A stretch of DNA of 64,000 nt, from positions 1 through 64,000 of the forward strand of contig CAAGBT010000055.1 of assembly GCA_900768135.1 (NCBI GenBank), read 5' to 3'. A program made the translations under genes and the position numbers. Positions within the stretch are counted from its first letter, which is position 1; each line of letters starts with the position of its first letter. Positions 9,031 to 18,669 of this stretch are shown piece after piece. The stretch is from an uncultured Oscillospiraceae bacterium. Its GTDB lineage: Bacteria > Bacillota > Clostridia > Oscillospirales > Oscillospiraceae. The notes beneath the pieces were generated by a model. That model had not been told where the DNA came from. It ran no database searches and saw only the letters and a list, made by a program, of their open reading frames with translations.

Positions 9031-9071
9031 GCAAAGGCTCTCATTTGTCATGGACAAATGAGAGCCTTTGC
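9031..9071 (-). terminator. terminator hairpin behind tRNA-Ser
   Basis: A perfect 19-bp stem (9031-9049 with 9053-9071) and a 3-base loop abut the CCA end of the minus-strand tRNA-Ser; a moderately U-rich ATTTCATTT follows. Confidence 0.75.
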
Positions 9072-9160
9072 TGGCGCAGCGGGAGGGATTCGAACCCTCG
9101 TGAGGTTTCCCTCAAACTGATTTCGAGTCAGCCCCGTTATGACCGCTTCGATACCGCTGC
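9072..9160 (-). tRNA. tRNA-Ser (CGA)
   Basis: 89 bases including an encoded CCA. Acceptor GCAGCGG pairs with CCGCTGC, anticodon loop CTCGAAA gives CGA (reads UCG), and the long variable arm TTTGAGGGAAACCTCACG and GGTTCGAATCC T arm are those of a serine tRNA. Confidence 0.96.
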
Positions 9161-9257
9161 CTGTTGCAGGCCGCCCTGCCGGACAGCTCATTTATTATGC
9201 CATATTTTTTCGCGCCTTGCAAGGTATTTTTTCGCGCCGGACGCATATTCTGCCCGT

Positions 9258-9878
9258 ATGAAGCGTGTATATCTGTCGGTACGCCTGAAAAATTACGAAG
9301 ATGCGCTCGCGCTGGCCGGTGCGATTCCTACGGGAACGGCCGGGGAGGCGGACGCGCTGCTGCTTACCGGCGGCGGCGACCTGCATCCGCGTCTTTACGG
9401 GCAGCGCCTTTGCGGCGCGGAGGACATCGACGCTGCGCGCGATGCGCGCGAGCTTGCGCTGACGGAGGATTTTCTGCGCCGGGGCCTGCCTGTCTTCGGC
9501 ATTTGCCGGGGACTTCAGGTCATCAATGTCTTTTTCGGCGGTACGCTGCGCCAGCATATAGAGGGCCACAGCCAGCGCAGCGGCCAGGATCGCCTGCACC
9601 CTGTTTGTGCCGAGCGCGGCCTGCTGCGCGCGCTGTACGGCGCACGGTTTACGGTGAACAGCGCGCACCACCAGTCGGTTGACCGGCTGGGAGAAGGCTT
9701 GCGCGCGCTTGCCCGCGCGGACGACGGAACCATCGAAGCCCTTGCGCACGCATCGCTGCCTGTGTTTGGGGTGCAGTGGCATCCCGAGCGTCTCTGCGGC
9801 CCGTTCTTTCGCCCGGAGGCGGCGGACGGCGCACTGCTTCTCAGCGCTTTACTACGGCGATGCAAAAAAGTGAAATGA
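9258..9878 (+). CDS. class I glutamine amidotransferase-like gamma-glutamyl hydrolase (peptidase C26 / PuuD-like)
   Basis: 206-residue cytosolic enzyme with the GATase1 fold. The nucleophile Cys lies in GICRGLQ, preceded by the LLLTGGGDLHP strand-turn, and the catalytic His/Glu lie in VQWHPER near the C-terminus; the family cleaves gamma-glutamyl bonds, as PuuD does with gamma-glutamyl-GABA. The start at 9258 is chosen since the protein family begins just before such a strand; no clear ribosome site was found, and the longer upstream frame runs through the tRNA-Ser gene and cannot be coding. It is shorter than usual (about 240-250), with a compact N-terminal part. Substrate is uncertain. The downstream tRNA array has its own promoter. 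Confidence 0.85.
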   Translation: MKRVYLSVRLKNYEDALALAGAIPTGTAGEADALLLTGGGDLHPRLYGQRLCGAEDIDAARDARELALTEDFLRRGLPVFGICRGLQVINVFFGGTLRQHIEGHSQRSGQDRLHPVCAERGLLRALYGARFTVNSAHHQSVDRLGEGLRALARADDGTIEALAHASLPVFGVQWHPERLCGPFFRPEAADGALLLSALLRRCKKVK

Positions 9879-9893
9879 AAAGCGGGAAAAGTG

Positions 9894-9922
9894 TTGACAA
9901 AGGCGGGCAATGATGCTATTAT
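9894..9922 (+). promoter_or_regulatory. strong promoter of the tRNA array
   Basis: TTGACA (9894-9899), 17-base spacer, TATTAT (9917-9922), ending 32 bases before the first tRNA. Confidence 0.85.
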
Positions 9923-9954
9923 AACGGAGCTGACGATTTTTGCGGAGGGCGAAT

Positions 9955-10029
9955 GCAGGTGTAGCACAATGGCCAGGGCACCAGCCTTCCAAGCTGGGGA
10001 TGCGGGTTCGATTCCCGTCACCTGCTCCA
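9955..10029 (+). tRNA. tRNA-Gly (TCC)
   Basis: 75 bases with encoded CCA; acceptor GCAGGTG pairs CACCTGC, anticodon loop CTTCCAA gives TCC. First gene of a five-tRNA transcript. Confidence 0.96.
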
Positions 10030-10037
10030 TTCCATTT

Positions 10038-10114
<77 letters not shown>

Positions 10115-10160
10115 TATTCCCTCAGCAAGCGGCAAATATCGCGCGGATACAGGATATGTG

Positions 10161-10237
<77 letters not shown>

Positions 10238-10240
10238 CAA

Positions 10241-10278
10241 AAGAGAGAGGGATCGGGTTCAGTCCCAGTCCCTCTCTT
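10241..10278 (+). other. spacer hairpin between tRNA-His and tRNA-Gln
   Basis: AAGAGAGAGGGA and TCCCTCTCTT form a stem over a 17-base loop, with only a weak T-rich tail. It is either a partial terminator or a processing structure in the tRNA precursor. Confidence 0.5.
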
Positions 10279-10284
10279 CCCTAT

Positions 10285-10359
10285 AGGGGTGTAGCCAAGC
10301 GGTAAGGCAAGGGACTTTGACTCCCTCATTCGCTGGTTCGAGTCCAGCCATCCCTGCCA
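10285..10359 (+). tRNA. tRNA-Gln (TTG)
   Basis: 75 bases with encoded CCA; acceptor AGGGGTG pairs CATCCCT, anticodon loop CTTTGAC gives TTG. Confidence 0.95.
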
Positions 10360-10399
10360 GCCCTTTTCCGCTGCGGCGGTTCATATAAAAAGAGAATAC

Positions 10400-10475
10400 G
10401 CTTCGTTAGCTCAGTCGGCAGAGCACCTGCCTTTTAAGCAGGGTGTCCGGGGTTCGAATCCCCGACGAGGCACCA
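10400..10475 (+). tRNA. tRNA-Lys (TTT)
   Basis: 76 bases with encoded CCA; acceptor GCTTCGT pairs ACGAGGC, anticodon loop CTTTTAA gives TTT. Last gene of the array. Confidence 0.96.
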
Positions 10476-10476
10476 G

Positions 10477-10509
10477 GAAAGAGAGACGGCTTTAAGCTGC
10501 CTCTCTTTC
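10477..10509 (+). terminator. terminator of the tRNA array
   Basis: GAAAGAGAG (10477-10485) pairs with CTCTCTTTC (10501-10509) around an inner GGC/GCT helix; the T-rich right arm serves as tail. Confidence 0.65.
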
Positions 10510-10521
10510 TGCTGCGCATCC

Positions 10522-10737
10522 TTACTCGCTGTCCCTGACGTATTCCATGATGTCTCCGACATTGCAGTCAAGGATCCGGCAAAACATTTCGATCGTGTGG
10601 GTGCTGACGCTCTCGTTCCGCTTCAGCCGCGTGATCTGCGCGGGGCTGACGCCATACTTTTTAATGAGCATATATTGCGAAACGCCCTTTTCCTTCATCA
10701 CATTCCAGAGATTTTCATAGGAGATCATAACATCCAA
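10522..10737 (-). CDS. small Cro/C1-type HTH regulator
   Basis: 71-residue protein made of one lambda-repressor-like helix-turn-helix: SQYMLIKKYGVSPAQITRLKRN holds helices 2-3 and VSTHTIEMFCRILDCNVGDIMEY the C-terminal helices typical of XRE proteins such as those close to YozG. An alternative start three codons later (MISYEN) is equally possible; GTGAGG lies upstream of both. It is divergent from the lipoprotein at 10828, and the 34-bp perfect palindrome between them begins 40 bases upstream of this gene, so the protein is the natural candidate to bind it and control both genes. Confidence 0.85.
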   Translation of the reverse strand: MDVMISYENLWNVMKEKGVSQYMLIKKYGVSPAQITRLKRNESVSTHTIEMFCRILDCNVGDIMEYVRDSE

Positions 10738-10776
10738 GCCTCACTTTGTACTTGAATGTTAACCGAAAGAGGTGTA

Positions 10777-10810
10777 CATTGATATTAACCAATATTGGTT
10801 AATATCAATG
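10777..10810. promoter_or_regulatory. 34-bp perfect palindrome, probable operator
   Basis: Each half reads CATTGATATTAACCAAT (17 bases) and mirrors exactly. It lies between the divergent HTH gene and lipoprotein gene, ending 17 bases before the lipoprotein start and four bases before its ribosome site. A further TGTTAACC half-site lies at 10758-10765. Confidence 0.7.
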
Positions 10811-10827
10811 ATCAAAGGAGAAGAGAA

Positions 10828-11805
10828 ATGAAAAGAACGATCGCACTGCTCTTGTCCCTGCTTCTGGCGCTGTCCCTCTGCGCCTGCGGCGGGGAAACGG
10901 CCGCCGCGCCTGATGCCGGAGATAACGGCAAGGCGCTTGCCCTCGGCCAGACCGGGGGGACCGATATTGTCTCGGTCACGCTGGACTGGGCAGAGTTTGC
11001 CATTGCGCTGGAGAACACGTGGGGCGACGACTACTACACCGCCAAGACGTATCACGCGCAGGAGGATGCCAAAAATCCCTTTGTTGCTGCAAAGGGGCAT
11101 ACGCTGGTCGCGTTCATGTACACGATCAGCAATCTGGACAGGGCGTCCGTTGATCTGGACGGCTCGTTCAATCCGAAGCTGATCACGGTCGGCTATCAGG
11201 GGAAGAGCTATGAAAACGAGACCCATTACGGCGCGGCGGGAACGAAGGACGAGTTCGGCGTCATGCAGTGGGAAAGCTATTCCTCCACAAATATTTTGCT
11301 GAGCGCGGGCGAGACGGAGACCTATAAGGGCTATATGGACATCGATACCGAGGCGGCGGACCTGAGCGATGCGTTCACGCTGTCCTTTGACCTGCCGACC
11401 GCGCAGGGCGGGACCGAGACGGTCGAATTTTCCATTAACAGCGCGGGACAGGCCGCGGCGAAGCAGGCGCTGGAACAGAGCGCTGCCAATGCGCAGGCGG
11501 CGGCGGACGCCGCGCTGGCAGAGGCGCTGTCCGAGGTCGATGCCGCCGTTGCCGACGGCGTTACTGCGGCTCTTCAGGGCGAGTGGGAATACAGCAAGGA
11601 CAACGTGTATTACGAGCTGGCGTTCAATGGGAACGCCGTCACCGTAACGAGCAGCGCCAGCGGCGCGTCGCTGTCCAACGCCGGAACGTTTTCCGTCCGT
11701 CGGGATTACATCCTGCTGGAATACGATAACGGCGCCCGCGCCGGGATCCCCTATACCTTTGAAAACGGCGAGCTTACCATGAGCTATATTGAGGGGTTGG
11801 ACTAA
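10828..11805 (+). CDS. lipoprotein with DUF4352-like domain
   Basis: 325-residue exported lipoprotein, start chosen at the ATG at 10828 behind AAAGGAGAAG. The signal peptide ends in the lipobox LCAC (lipid Cys near residue 19). Residues 45-200 resemble the immunoglobulin-like DUF4352 fold (GHTLVAFMYTISNLD, YKGYMDIDTEAADL), followed by an Ala-rich helix (about 210-245) and a C-terminal beta domain (GEWEYSKDNVYYELAFNGN) recalling small lipocalin-like modules. No enzymatic motif is seen. Expression is probably controlled by the palindrome directly upstream. Function unknown. Confidence 0.75.
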   Translation: MKRTIALLLSLLLALSLCACGGETAAAPDAGDNGKALALGQTGGTDIVSVTLDWAEFAIALENTWGDDYYTAKTYHAQEDAKNPFVAAKGHTLVAFMYTISNLDRASVDLDGSFNPKLITVGYQGKSYENETHYGAAGTKDEFGVMQWESYSSTNILLSAGETETYKGYMDIDTEAADLSDAFTLSFDLPTAQGGTETVEFSINSAGQAAAKQALEQSAANAQAAADAALAEALSEVDAAVADGVTAALQGEWEYSKDNVYYELAFNGNAVTVTSSASGASLSNAGTFSVRRDYILLEYDNGARAGIPYTFENGELTMSYIEGLD

Positions 11806-11812
11806 ATAATGA

Positions 11813-11850
11813 GCGAGAGGGAACGGAAAGCCGTTCCCTCTCGCTTTTTT
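11813..11850 (+). terminator. terminator of the lipoprotein gene
   Basis: GCGAGAGGGAACGG and CCGTTCCCTCTCGC form a perfect 14-bp stem with an AAAG loop and a T6 tail. It can also serve the converging anti-sigma gene, though its minus-strand tail is weaker. Confidence 0.9.
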
Positions 11851-11862
11851 CATAGGCGCCGC

Positions 11863-12909
11863 TTACGCTGCATTCCGCCTCTGCTCCCACAGGCGGAGCG
11901 CCAGCCGCGCTGCGCAGCAGACCAGCGCGCCTGCCAGCACGATGAGCGCAAGATCGCGCTGCATCTGATAGCTTGTGGTCGTGAAGCCCTTGACGAGCAG
12001 ATGCCCCGCAAGATAGCACAGCGGCACGAGCGCAAGGCGGCCCAGTGTCCCGCCGCACGGCTTTTTGCGGCAGACGAGCCATGCAAGCCCCAGCGCCGCG
12101 CCCAGCGCGAGCGCCAGCAGCGCGTAGTATCCCAGCGCCAGCCGCGGCAGCGAGATCATGCCGCCGTCCGTCCGTGCGCCGCAGAGCAGAACGTCCTCCT
12201 GCCCGTTGTTCGGAGAGTAGTAGATCCCCGCGCAGTTTTCCGTGTCGAAGGTGAGAAAGCTGTTGCCTGCGCGGGAAACGCCGTCCCCGCTTCGCAGGAC
12301 GCGGGAAGCCGTCTCCGTCTCGCGGAGCGTATCCTTCACCGCTTCGCTTTCGGCGGCGCGCGCCGTGGAGACGTCCTCCGCCTCTGCGAACTTTCCCAGC
12401 CACTCGTCCAGCGGCGTGCGCCATGCGCTGATAAAGTAGAGTATTTTGCCGGTTTCGTCATAGGAGCTGCTTACCGCCGCGCCGGAGACCGGCGTGGTCA
12501 GCAGGATGCTGACGCTGGAAACGCCGTTGAAGCTGTGCAGGCCGTCCGCCGTGATAGAACCCTGCGGGGAGCGGGGCGTGCGCGTCATGAACCACTCCAG
12601 CTCCGCGTAGTCCATATACTGCGGCGCGGTGACGTAAGCGAAGCCCGCCGTTGCCAGCGTCAGCACCAGCGCGGCGGTCAGCAGTACTGCTGTGAGCCGC
12701 CTGCGGCGCAGCGCCCGCTCGATGCCGCGCAGCGGCGCGAGCTGCATCTCCGGCGCGGGCTTCACATCCGCCTTCAGTGCGTCCAGCTCATTGCGGCATG
12801 ATTCGCACCCTGCCAAATGCTCCTCCACGAATTCCCTTGTCTCCGGCTTTACCATGTTCTCTGCGTACAGCGGCAGCAGATCCTGCACGATGCTGCAATC
12901 GTTTTTCAT
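11863..12909 (-). CDS. anti-sigma factor, zinc-finger (zf-HC2) membrane protein
   Basis: 348 residues. An N-terminal zf-HC2 anti-sigma domain (CSIVQDLLPLYAENM, then HLAGCESC giving the HxxxCxxC motif near 31-38) binds the cognate sigma factor; a hydrophobic segment near 72-92 crosses the membrane; the external part (about 95-240) is unrecognised; three to four hydrophobic segments close the C-terminus. It follows the ECF sigma gene with one base between its ATG and the sigma stop triplet, so translation is coupled, the standard arrangement for a membrane-held sigma factor released by an envelope signal. The signal is unknown. Confidence 0.88.
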   Translation of the reverse strand: MKNDCSIVQDLLPLYAENMVKPETREFVEEHLAGCESCRNELDALKADVKPAPEMQLAPLRGIERALRRRRLTAVLLTAALVLTLATAGFAYVTAPQYMDYAELEWFMTRTPRSPQGSITADGLHSFNGVSSVSILLTTPVSGAAVSSSYDETGKILYFISAWRTPLDEWLGKFAEAEDVSTARAAESEAVKDTLRETETASRVLRSGDGVSRAGNSFLTFDTENCAGIYYSPNNGQEDVLLCGARTDGGMISLPRLALGYYALLALALGAALGLAWLVCRKKPCGGTLGRLALVPLCYLAGHLLVKGFTTTSYQMQRDLALIVLAGALVCCAARLALRLWEQRRNAA

Positions 12910-12910
12910 G

Positions 12911-13384
12911 TCATTCCTCCAATCCCTCCCGGATCATTTTCCGTGCGCGGTGATAGGTCACGCACGCCCAGTTTTCCGTTTTGCCGAATAATTCTGCGAT
13001 TTCCCGAAAGCTTTTCTCGCCGTATACGCGCCACATGAACACCTCCTTGTACGGCTCGCGCAGGCCGTGCAGAAGCGCCTGGATGCGCGCGGCCTCGCTG
13101 CGGTCTTCAACGGCGGCCTCGCAGCTTTCACAGGCAAGCCCAGCCTCCTCCAGCGGCAGAAGCCGCCCCTCGCGCCGCTTCTGCGAAAGGTAAAGGTTCC
13201 GGGCGATCTGGCAAAGCCAAACGCGCACGCTGCAATCGCCGCGAAACCGGCCGAGGGCGCTCATGGCGCGGAAGAAAGTCTCGCTCGTCAGCTCCTCGGC
13301 GGTGCTTTCGCTGCCGCAAAGCGACAGAAGAAACCGATACACATCATCGAAATACACCGCGTAGACCTCTTCAAAGCCGGTCAT
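12911..13384 (-). CDS. ECF-type RNA polymerase sigma factor
   Basis: 157 residues. The start is the ATG at 13384, preceded by GGAGGCGAGGGC; the longer upstream frame lacks a ribosome site and crosses a terminator. Region 2 (FEEVYAVYFDDVYRFLLSLCG, ELTSETFFRAM) and region 4 (LREPYKEVFMWRVYGEKSF, the helix-turn-helix REIAELFGKTENWACVTYHRAR) are both complete; no region 1 or 3, as expected for ECF sigmas. Paired with the zf-HC2 anti-sigma directly downstream. The promoters it controls cannot be named from this window. Confidence 0.93.
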   Translation of the reverse strand: MTGFEEVYAVYFDDVYRFLLSLCGSESTAEELTSETFFRAMSALGRFRGDCSVRVWLCQIARNLYLSQKRREGRLLPLEEAGLACESCEAAVEDRSEAARIQALLHGLREPYKEVFMWRVYGEKSFREIAELFGKTENWACVTYHRARKMIREGLEE

Positions 13385-13434
13385 GCCCTCGCCTCCTCTC
13401 TGTCTATATGACGCGCAGACGCGCGTTTTCTTAC

Positions 13435-13465
13435 AAAAAAATCCGTCCTGCGGGACGGATTTTTT
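13435..13465 (-). terminator. bidirectional terminator behind the zinc-ribbon gene
   Basis: ATCCGTCC and GGACGGAT (13441-13448, 13453-13460) with a TGCG loop, flanked by A7 on the left and T5 on the right, terminating in either direction. Confidence 0.85.
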
Positions 13466-13490
13466 CCTGCGCCGCCGGAGCGGGCGCATT

Positions 13491-13901
13491 TTAAGCCTTG
13501 ATGATCTTTTTCCGGCCGCACTTCGGACACGTCAGCTCCACCTTGCCAACGCCGCGCGGTACGCGGCACCATGCGCCGCAGGAGCAGCGGGCGTATTTGT
13601 GCGCCGTGTCGGCGCGGCGGGCCTGCGCGCCGCGCACGTTGTTCAGCGCGGGGGAGACCCACGAAAGGAAACGTGCGTTTTCGGCCCGGCGCTGCGTCAG
13701 GTTGCGCGAGAGCATCCGCAGCAGGATGACAAACATCAGCACCGTTGTGGCGAAATACAGCGCGGCGGACGCCGCCTGCACGCGCACGAGCGAGCCGATG
13801 ATGCTCAGCAGCAGCTCCAGGCCGAACAGCGCCCAGCTGAGCGCGTCCACGCCGTTGCGGCCGTACATGAAGCGGGAAAGGGCGTTGCGAAGCTTATTCA
13901 C
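13491..13901 (-). CDS. small membrane protein with C-terminal zinc ribbon
   Basis: 136 residues: two hydrophobic segments (about 20-40 and 45-62), a basic stretch, and a C-terminal zinc ribbon CSCGAWCRVPRG..LTCPKCGRKK with four to five Cys in CxC/CxxC pairs. The family is seen in Clostridia as an uncharacterised protein; role unknown. It lies alone between two terminators. Confidence 0.75.
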   Translation of the reverse strand: MNKLRNALSRFMYGRNGVDALSWALFGLELLLSIIGSLVRVQAASAALYFATTVLMFVILLRMLSRNLTQRRAENARFLSWVSPALNNVRGAQARRADTAHKYARCSCGAWCRVPRGVGKVELTCPKCGRKKIIKA

Positions 13902-14012
13902 GGAAAAACACTCCCCAAATATCTTGATGAGAGCATTTTACACGCTTTTGCTTCGCGCGTAAAGGGCATCACAGAAAGTTTACAAAGCCGCGCTGCCGCG
14001 CGGCAGCGCGGG

Positions 14013-14054
14013 AAAAAGCGGCGGGAGCCGCCCGGCAGTGCCGGACGGCTCCCG
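14013..14054 (-). terminator. terminator of the large SLH exoprotein gene
   Basis: CGGGAGCCG (14022-14030) and CGGCTCCCG (14046-14054) flank an inner CCGGCA/TGCCGG stem; on the minus strand CCGCTTTTT follows. Confidence 0.8.
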
Positions 14055-14098
14055 ATTGTGTTTGCTGCTTGCAGCGGGTCTTTCGCGTGTTCCGCCGC

Positions 14099-17000
14099 TC
14101 AGCGGTTGCCCATGTCGCGGTAAATGAACGTCATGGCCTGGCCGCGCGTGCAGGTGCTGTTGGGGGAGAAGGCGGTGCTGGTGGTGCCGGAGGCAACGCC
14201 CCTGTTGGCCGCCCACAGGATCGCGGAGTAGAAGTCGTTGCCCATGGAGGTCTTCACATCGGTGAACGGGTTGCGGCTGGTGCCGGCCAGCGGCTTGCCC
14301 TCATAGCGCCACAGGAACGTGACGATCTGGCCGCGCGTGCAGGTGGCGTTGGGAGAGAAGGTGGTAGTGGAGGTGCCGGTGGTGATGCCCTTGCTCACCG
14401 CCCACAGGATCGCGTTGTAATAGTCGCTGCCCATGGAGGGATACACATCGGTGAACGGGCAGCGCGCAGAGGCGCTGACCGTCGGCTTGCCGGCCGCGCG
14501 CCACAGGAACGTGACGATCTGAGCGCGGGTGCAGCTGCTGTTGGGAGAGAAGGTGGTGGCGGAGGTACCCTTGGTGATATCCTTGCCGATCGCCCACTTC
14601 ACGGCGTCATAGCAGTAGTCGCCCTGCTTCACATCGGTAAAGTTCATGCTCTGCGCGATGGTAACGGCGAGCGTGCCGGAGACGCTGGCATTGCTGCTCT
14701 GCGGCTTGATGGTAAAGGGAATGTAGACCGTGGTGCCGACCGTTGCATAGGGCAGCGCATAGAAGGCAACGTCGCTCAGGCTGGCCTGATTGTAGCGCGG
14801 GGCGTAATAGAAATGGTCGGTGGTCTTTACGGGGCTGCCGAAGGAGTAGCTGTTGGAGTAATAGGTGTAGAGCGCGCCGGTGAGGTTGGCGGTGTTTTTG
14901 CTGTTCGTCAGGGCGCTCTGGTCAAAGGTGACGTAATCGATGGAGGCGTTGCGGTAGGCGTTGCTGTAGCTGTTCAGGTAGTTGAGGAAGGCGCTGTCGC
15001 TCAGACGCAGGCTGTCGCCGGGGGCGACGCTGATCTTAACGTCCTCGCGCACCACATTGATGACAACTCTGCCGTAGAACGGGACATTGTCTCTCACCTT
15101 GGTGCTGGAGCCGTTCAGGCCGTTGCTGCGGTACTCGGTGGCGTAGAGCGTGAAGTTCAGCACGATCTGCTTGCTGGAGGTCTTGCCGTTGATGGCAAAG
15201 CTCACATTGCTCAGGTTGGAGATCTTGGTGCTGGCGTTGAAGCTGCTCAGGCCGCTGCCGCCCATGGCGAGGTTGTTGTAATACAGCACGCCCTGAGAGG
15301 CGTTGTTGAACGAGCTGAACGTGACGTGGCTGAAGTAGTAATAGGTGCTGGTACTCTTGTTGGTGTTCGCGCCGGTCACATTGTTCAGGAAATTGGTAAA
15401 GTCATTGTCCTTGAAGTTGACGGTGGTGCCGGCGACGCCGGTGTACTCGATGTCATAGTTCTGCCGCGAGACCTCGAGCGTGCCGGAGGAATACTTGCCG
15501 GAGCTGTTGTAGGCAGCGTTGTAGCTGGTGTTCCATGCGATGACATAGAGCGTGCATTTGCCGGTGACCTGGCTGAAATCGCTGTCATAAATAATGGCGG
15601 AGGTGCTGCCGGGATTCGCGTTGTACTGGGAGAAATCCGTGGGCGCCGTGCCGGTCTTGTTCACAACGATGAACCGGTCGAAGCCGCTCGGCGGGGTGAT
15701 GGTGTAGGAGGAGTTGTTGTTCCAGGAGGAGGTGTTGTTCGCCTGCGGATACTGCGCGTCGAACACGGTGCCGATGGGCGTAACGGGAATGACAAAGGTG
15801 ATGTCGAAGTTGCCGGCGCTGGACTCGGCGGTGACGACCATCTTCGCATTGCCGAGGGCAGCCTTCGGCGCGGTGTAGGAGAAGCCGTTGGTGATCTTGC
15901 CGGTCGCAGGATAGAACTGGCCGCCGAAGGCGTCCACGCTCTTGACCGTCATGCTGCGGATGGTCACGTCGTTGCGGTTCGTGCGCTGGGCGATCAGCTG
16001 GGCGGCATAGCTTTCCAGGCTGCTCTGATAGTAGGACTGCGCGGCGCTGCCGTTGGAGACGGGAGGCAGCGTGTATGCAAGGGAAACAACGCTGACGCTG
16101 ACTTCCTTCTTGTATTCCTTGCCCTGATAAACGGCCGTCAGCGTAACAGTGATGGGAGTGCTGCTGGCAGCCGCGCCGGTGATCACGCCGGTGGCGGTGT
16201 TGACCGACACGATGGCGGCGTTGGCGGAGCTGTAAGCGTACTTCACGCCGGTGGCCTCAGCGCCGCTCGCACCCTTGGTGTAAAGCTTGACGGCGGGGAA
16301 GTTCGTGCGTTCGCCCACGGAGAGATAGATAGGGGAAAGCGCGGTGGTGGGACGCAGCTCAAAGTTGTCCTCAATGACGGTGATCGTCAGCGTGTTGCTT
16401 TCGGCGACCTTGGTTCCATCCAAATAGACCTCGCACTTGGCGGTGGCGGCGGTGGTGGTGGGAGTCCAGGCGGTGGGGGAGGCGATCTGCGCGCCGCTGC
16501 CATCGACCCACTTATAGGTGATGGAGGGAGAGGAGGGGATGTTGCTGCTCAGAGTCTCCAGCTTGACCTTGCCGCCGGCGATGATGGTGTTTGCCGTGAC
16601 CTGCTGCTCGATGGTCGCCTTGATGGTGAGCGCGGCGGGCGCGACCGTCACGTCCATCGTGCCGGTGACGGCGGGGTTGGAGGTGCTTGTCAGGCTGAGC
16701 GTGCAAGTGCTGCCGGAAACGGTGGCAGAATTAACTCTGTAGCCGGAGACAGTCCACAGATTTGCAGTTTCGAGGGAATCGCGTTCGCTTTCAAAGTAAA
16801 CAACGGACTTATTGGTGAATTGCCTGCCGTTGAACGTGCCGCTGCTCAGGCTGTCGATGGGGTTGGAAACGGTGACATTGAAAACAACGTTCTGATTGAA
16901 TTCGGGTTCGGCTGCCGATCCTTCCGTGGCCTCTACGGCGTCCTTATGGACGGCGCAGGTAACGGTTGTGTTGCCCACGGCAACGGGAGAGATCGTGGCG

Positions 17001-17227
17001 CTGTTGTCGCTGCCGGAAACGGTAGCGATAGCATCGCTGGCGCTGGTCCAGGTGAACGTCGCGCCGTCGGGAGCGCCGGTGACGCTGACGGACTGGCCTT
17101 CGCCGCCCAGCGTGAGCGAAACGGTGCTGCTCGGGCTGGCCGCGCAAGTGTTGTCCGCCCTTGCAGGCAGGACAACGAGACTCATGACCATGGTCAGAGT
17201 CAACAGCAAGGAGAGAAATTTCTTCAT
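14099..17227 (-). CDS. large secreted protein with Ig-like repeats and three SLH domains
   Basis: 1042 residues. The ATG at 17227 is chosen for GAAAGGATG eight bases upstream and because a classical signal peptide follows (MKKFLSLLLTLTMVMSL, cleavage after ARA). The body is Ser/Thr/Asn-rich and beta-structured: Big_2-like Ig modules near 30-90 (VSVTGAPDGATFTW..ATISPVAVGNTTVTC) and 300-370 (KYAYSSANAAIVSVNTATG). The last 180 residues carry three complete SLH domains, each with FTDV at the start and TFSPN..CTRxQ at the end. SLH triplets bind pyruvylated wall polymers, so the protein is held on the cell surface, either as an S-layer-associated protein or an adhesin. No catalytic motif seen. Confidence 0.92.
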   Translation of the reverse strand: MKKFLSLLLTLTMVMSLVVLPARADNTCAASPSSTVSLTLGGEGQSVSVTGAPDGATFTWTSASDAIATVSGSDNSATISPVAVGNTTVTCAVHKDAVEATEGSAAEPEFNQNVVFNVTVSNPIDSLSSGTFNGRQFTNKSVVYFESERDSLETANLWTVSGYRVNSATVSGSTCTLSLTSTSNPAVTGTMDVTVAPAALTIKATIEQQVTANTIIAGGKVKLETLSSNIPSSPSITYKWVDGSGAQIASPTAWTPTTTAATAKCEVYLDGTKVAESNTLTITVIEDNFELRPTTALSPIYLSVGERTNFPAVKLYTKGASGAEATGVKYAYSSANAAIVSVNTATGVITGAAASSTPITVTLTAVYQGKEYKKEVSVSVVSLAYTLPPVSNGSAAQSYYQSSLESYAAQLIAQRTNRNDVTIRSMTVKSVDAFGGQFYPATGKITNGFSYTAPKAALGNAKMVVTAESSAGNFDITFVIPVTPIGTVFDAQYPQANNTSSWNNNSSYTITPPSGFDRFIVVNKTGTAPTDFSQYNANPGSTSAIIYDSDFSQVTGKCTLYVIAWNTSYNAAYNSSGKYSSGTLEVSRQNYDIEYTGVAGTTVNFKDNDFTNFLNNVTGANTNKSTSTYYYFSHVTFSSFNNASQGVLYYNNLAMGGSGLSSFNASTKISNLSNVSFAINGKTSSKQIVLNFTLYATEYRSNGLNGSSTKVRDNVPFYGRVVINVVREDVKISVAPGDSLRLSDSAFLNYLNSYSNAYRNASIDYVTFDQSALTNSKNTANLTGALYTYYSNSYSFGSPVKTTDHFYYAPRYNQASLSDVAFYALPYATVGTTVYIPFTIKPQSSNASVSGTLAVTIAQSMNFTDVKQGDYCYDAVKWAIGKDITKGTSATTFSPNSSCTRAQIVTFLWRAAGKPTVSASARCPFTDVYPSMGSDYYNAILWAVSKGITTGTSTTTFSPNATCTRGQIVTFLWRYEGKPLAGTSRNPFTDVKTSMGNDFYSAILWAANRGVASGTTSTAFSPNSTCTRGQAMTFIYRDMGNR

Positions 17228-17417
17228 GTGATTTTCATCCTTTCGTTTGTTGGTGTGTGTCCCCGCGTGGGGAGCCTTCTCACGACCTGATTTTATCATG
17301 CTTTCAGGCTAAAAGAAATGGGAAAACAAAAAATTCATAAATTCTTCATCTTCCCGGATCTCTTACCCTATATAGACGGAAGCGCGGACAGCTTTGTTCC
17401 GCGCTTCCATCATTTTT

Positions 17418-17686
17418 TCAAGAAAAATATTGCGCCAGAAAGACCGCCGCCGCAGCCTGCGCCAGCAGGATGGCAGGGATGCCGAAGCGGAAGCACCAGT
17501 GCCGCGTTTTGTGGCGGAAGACCAGCATTCCCAGCAGCGCGCCGGGGCTGCCGAGCAGCAGCGCGAGCGCAAAGAGCGTTTTTTCCGGCACGCGCCGCGC
17601 GCCCGGAATTTTTGCGCGGCGCTTGTCTGCGCCGTAAACGCAGAACGTCAGCAGATTGATCGCGGCGAGATAGACGATAAGATATC

Positions 17687-17690
<4 letters not shown>
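17418..17690 (-). CDS. DUF1294 small membrane protein
   Basis: 90 residues with three hydrophobic segments and the DUF1294 signature RRVPEKTLFALALLLGSPGALLGM and FRHKT. It begins with GTG, whose last bases overlap the stop of psuG as GTGA, so its translation is coupled to psuG. Function of the family is unknown. Confidence 0.85.
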
Positions 17691-18607
<917 letters not shown>

Positions 18608-18669
18608 TGTAAAATCCTCCTGTCAAAGTATAGTGAAATGATCACGTTTACCTTTTGAGGTAAGACTTT

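Noticed and set aside
10241..10278. Full terminator inside the tRNA array
   Set aside because: The stem has no proper U-run; the two tRNAs downstream have no promoter of their own, so the array is read as one transcript.
14069..17290. 1073-codon open frame antisense to the SLH exoprotein
   Set aside because: Low-complexity Gly/Val/Ala/Arg product without domains; an effect of codon bias in the real minus-strand gene.
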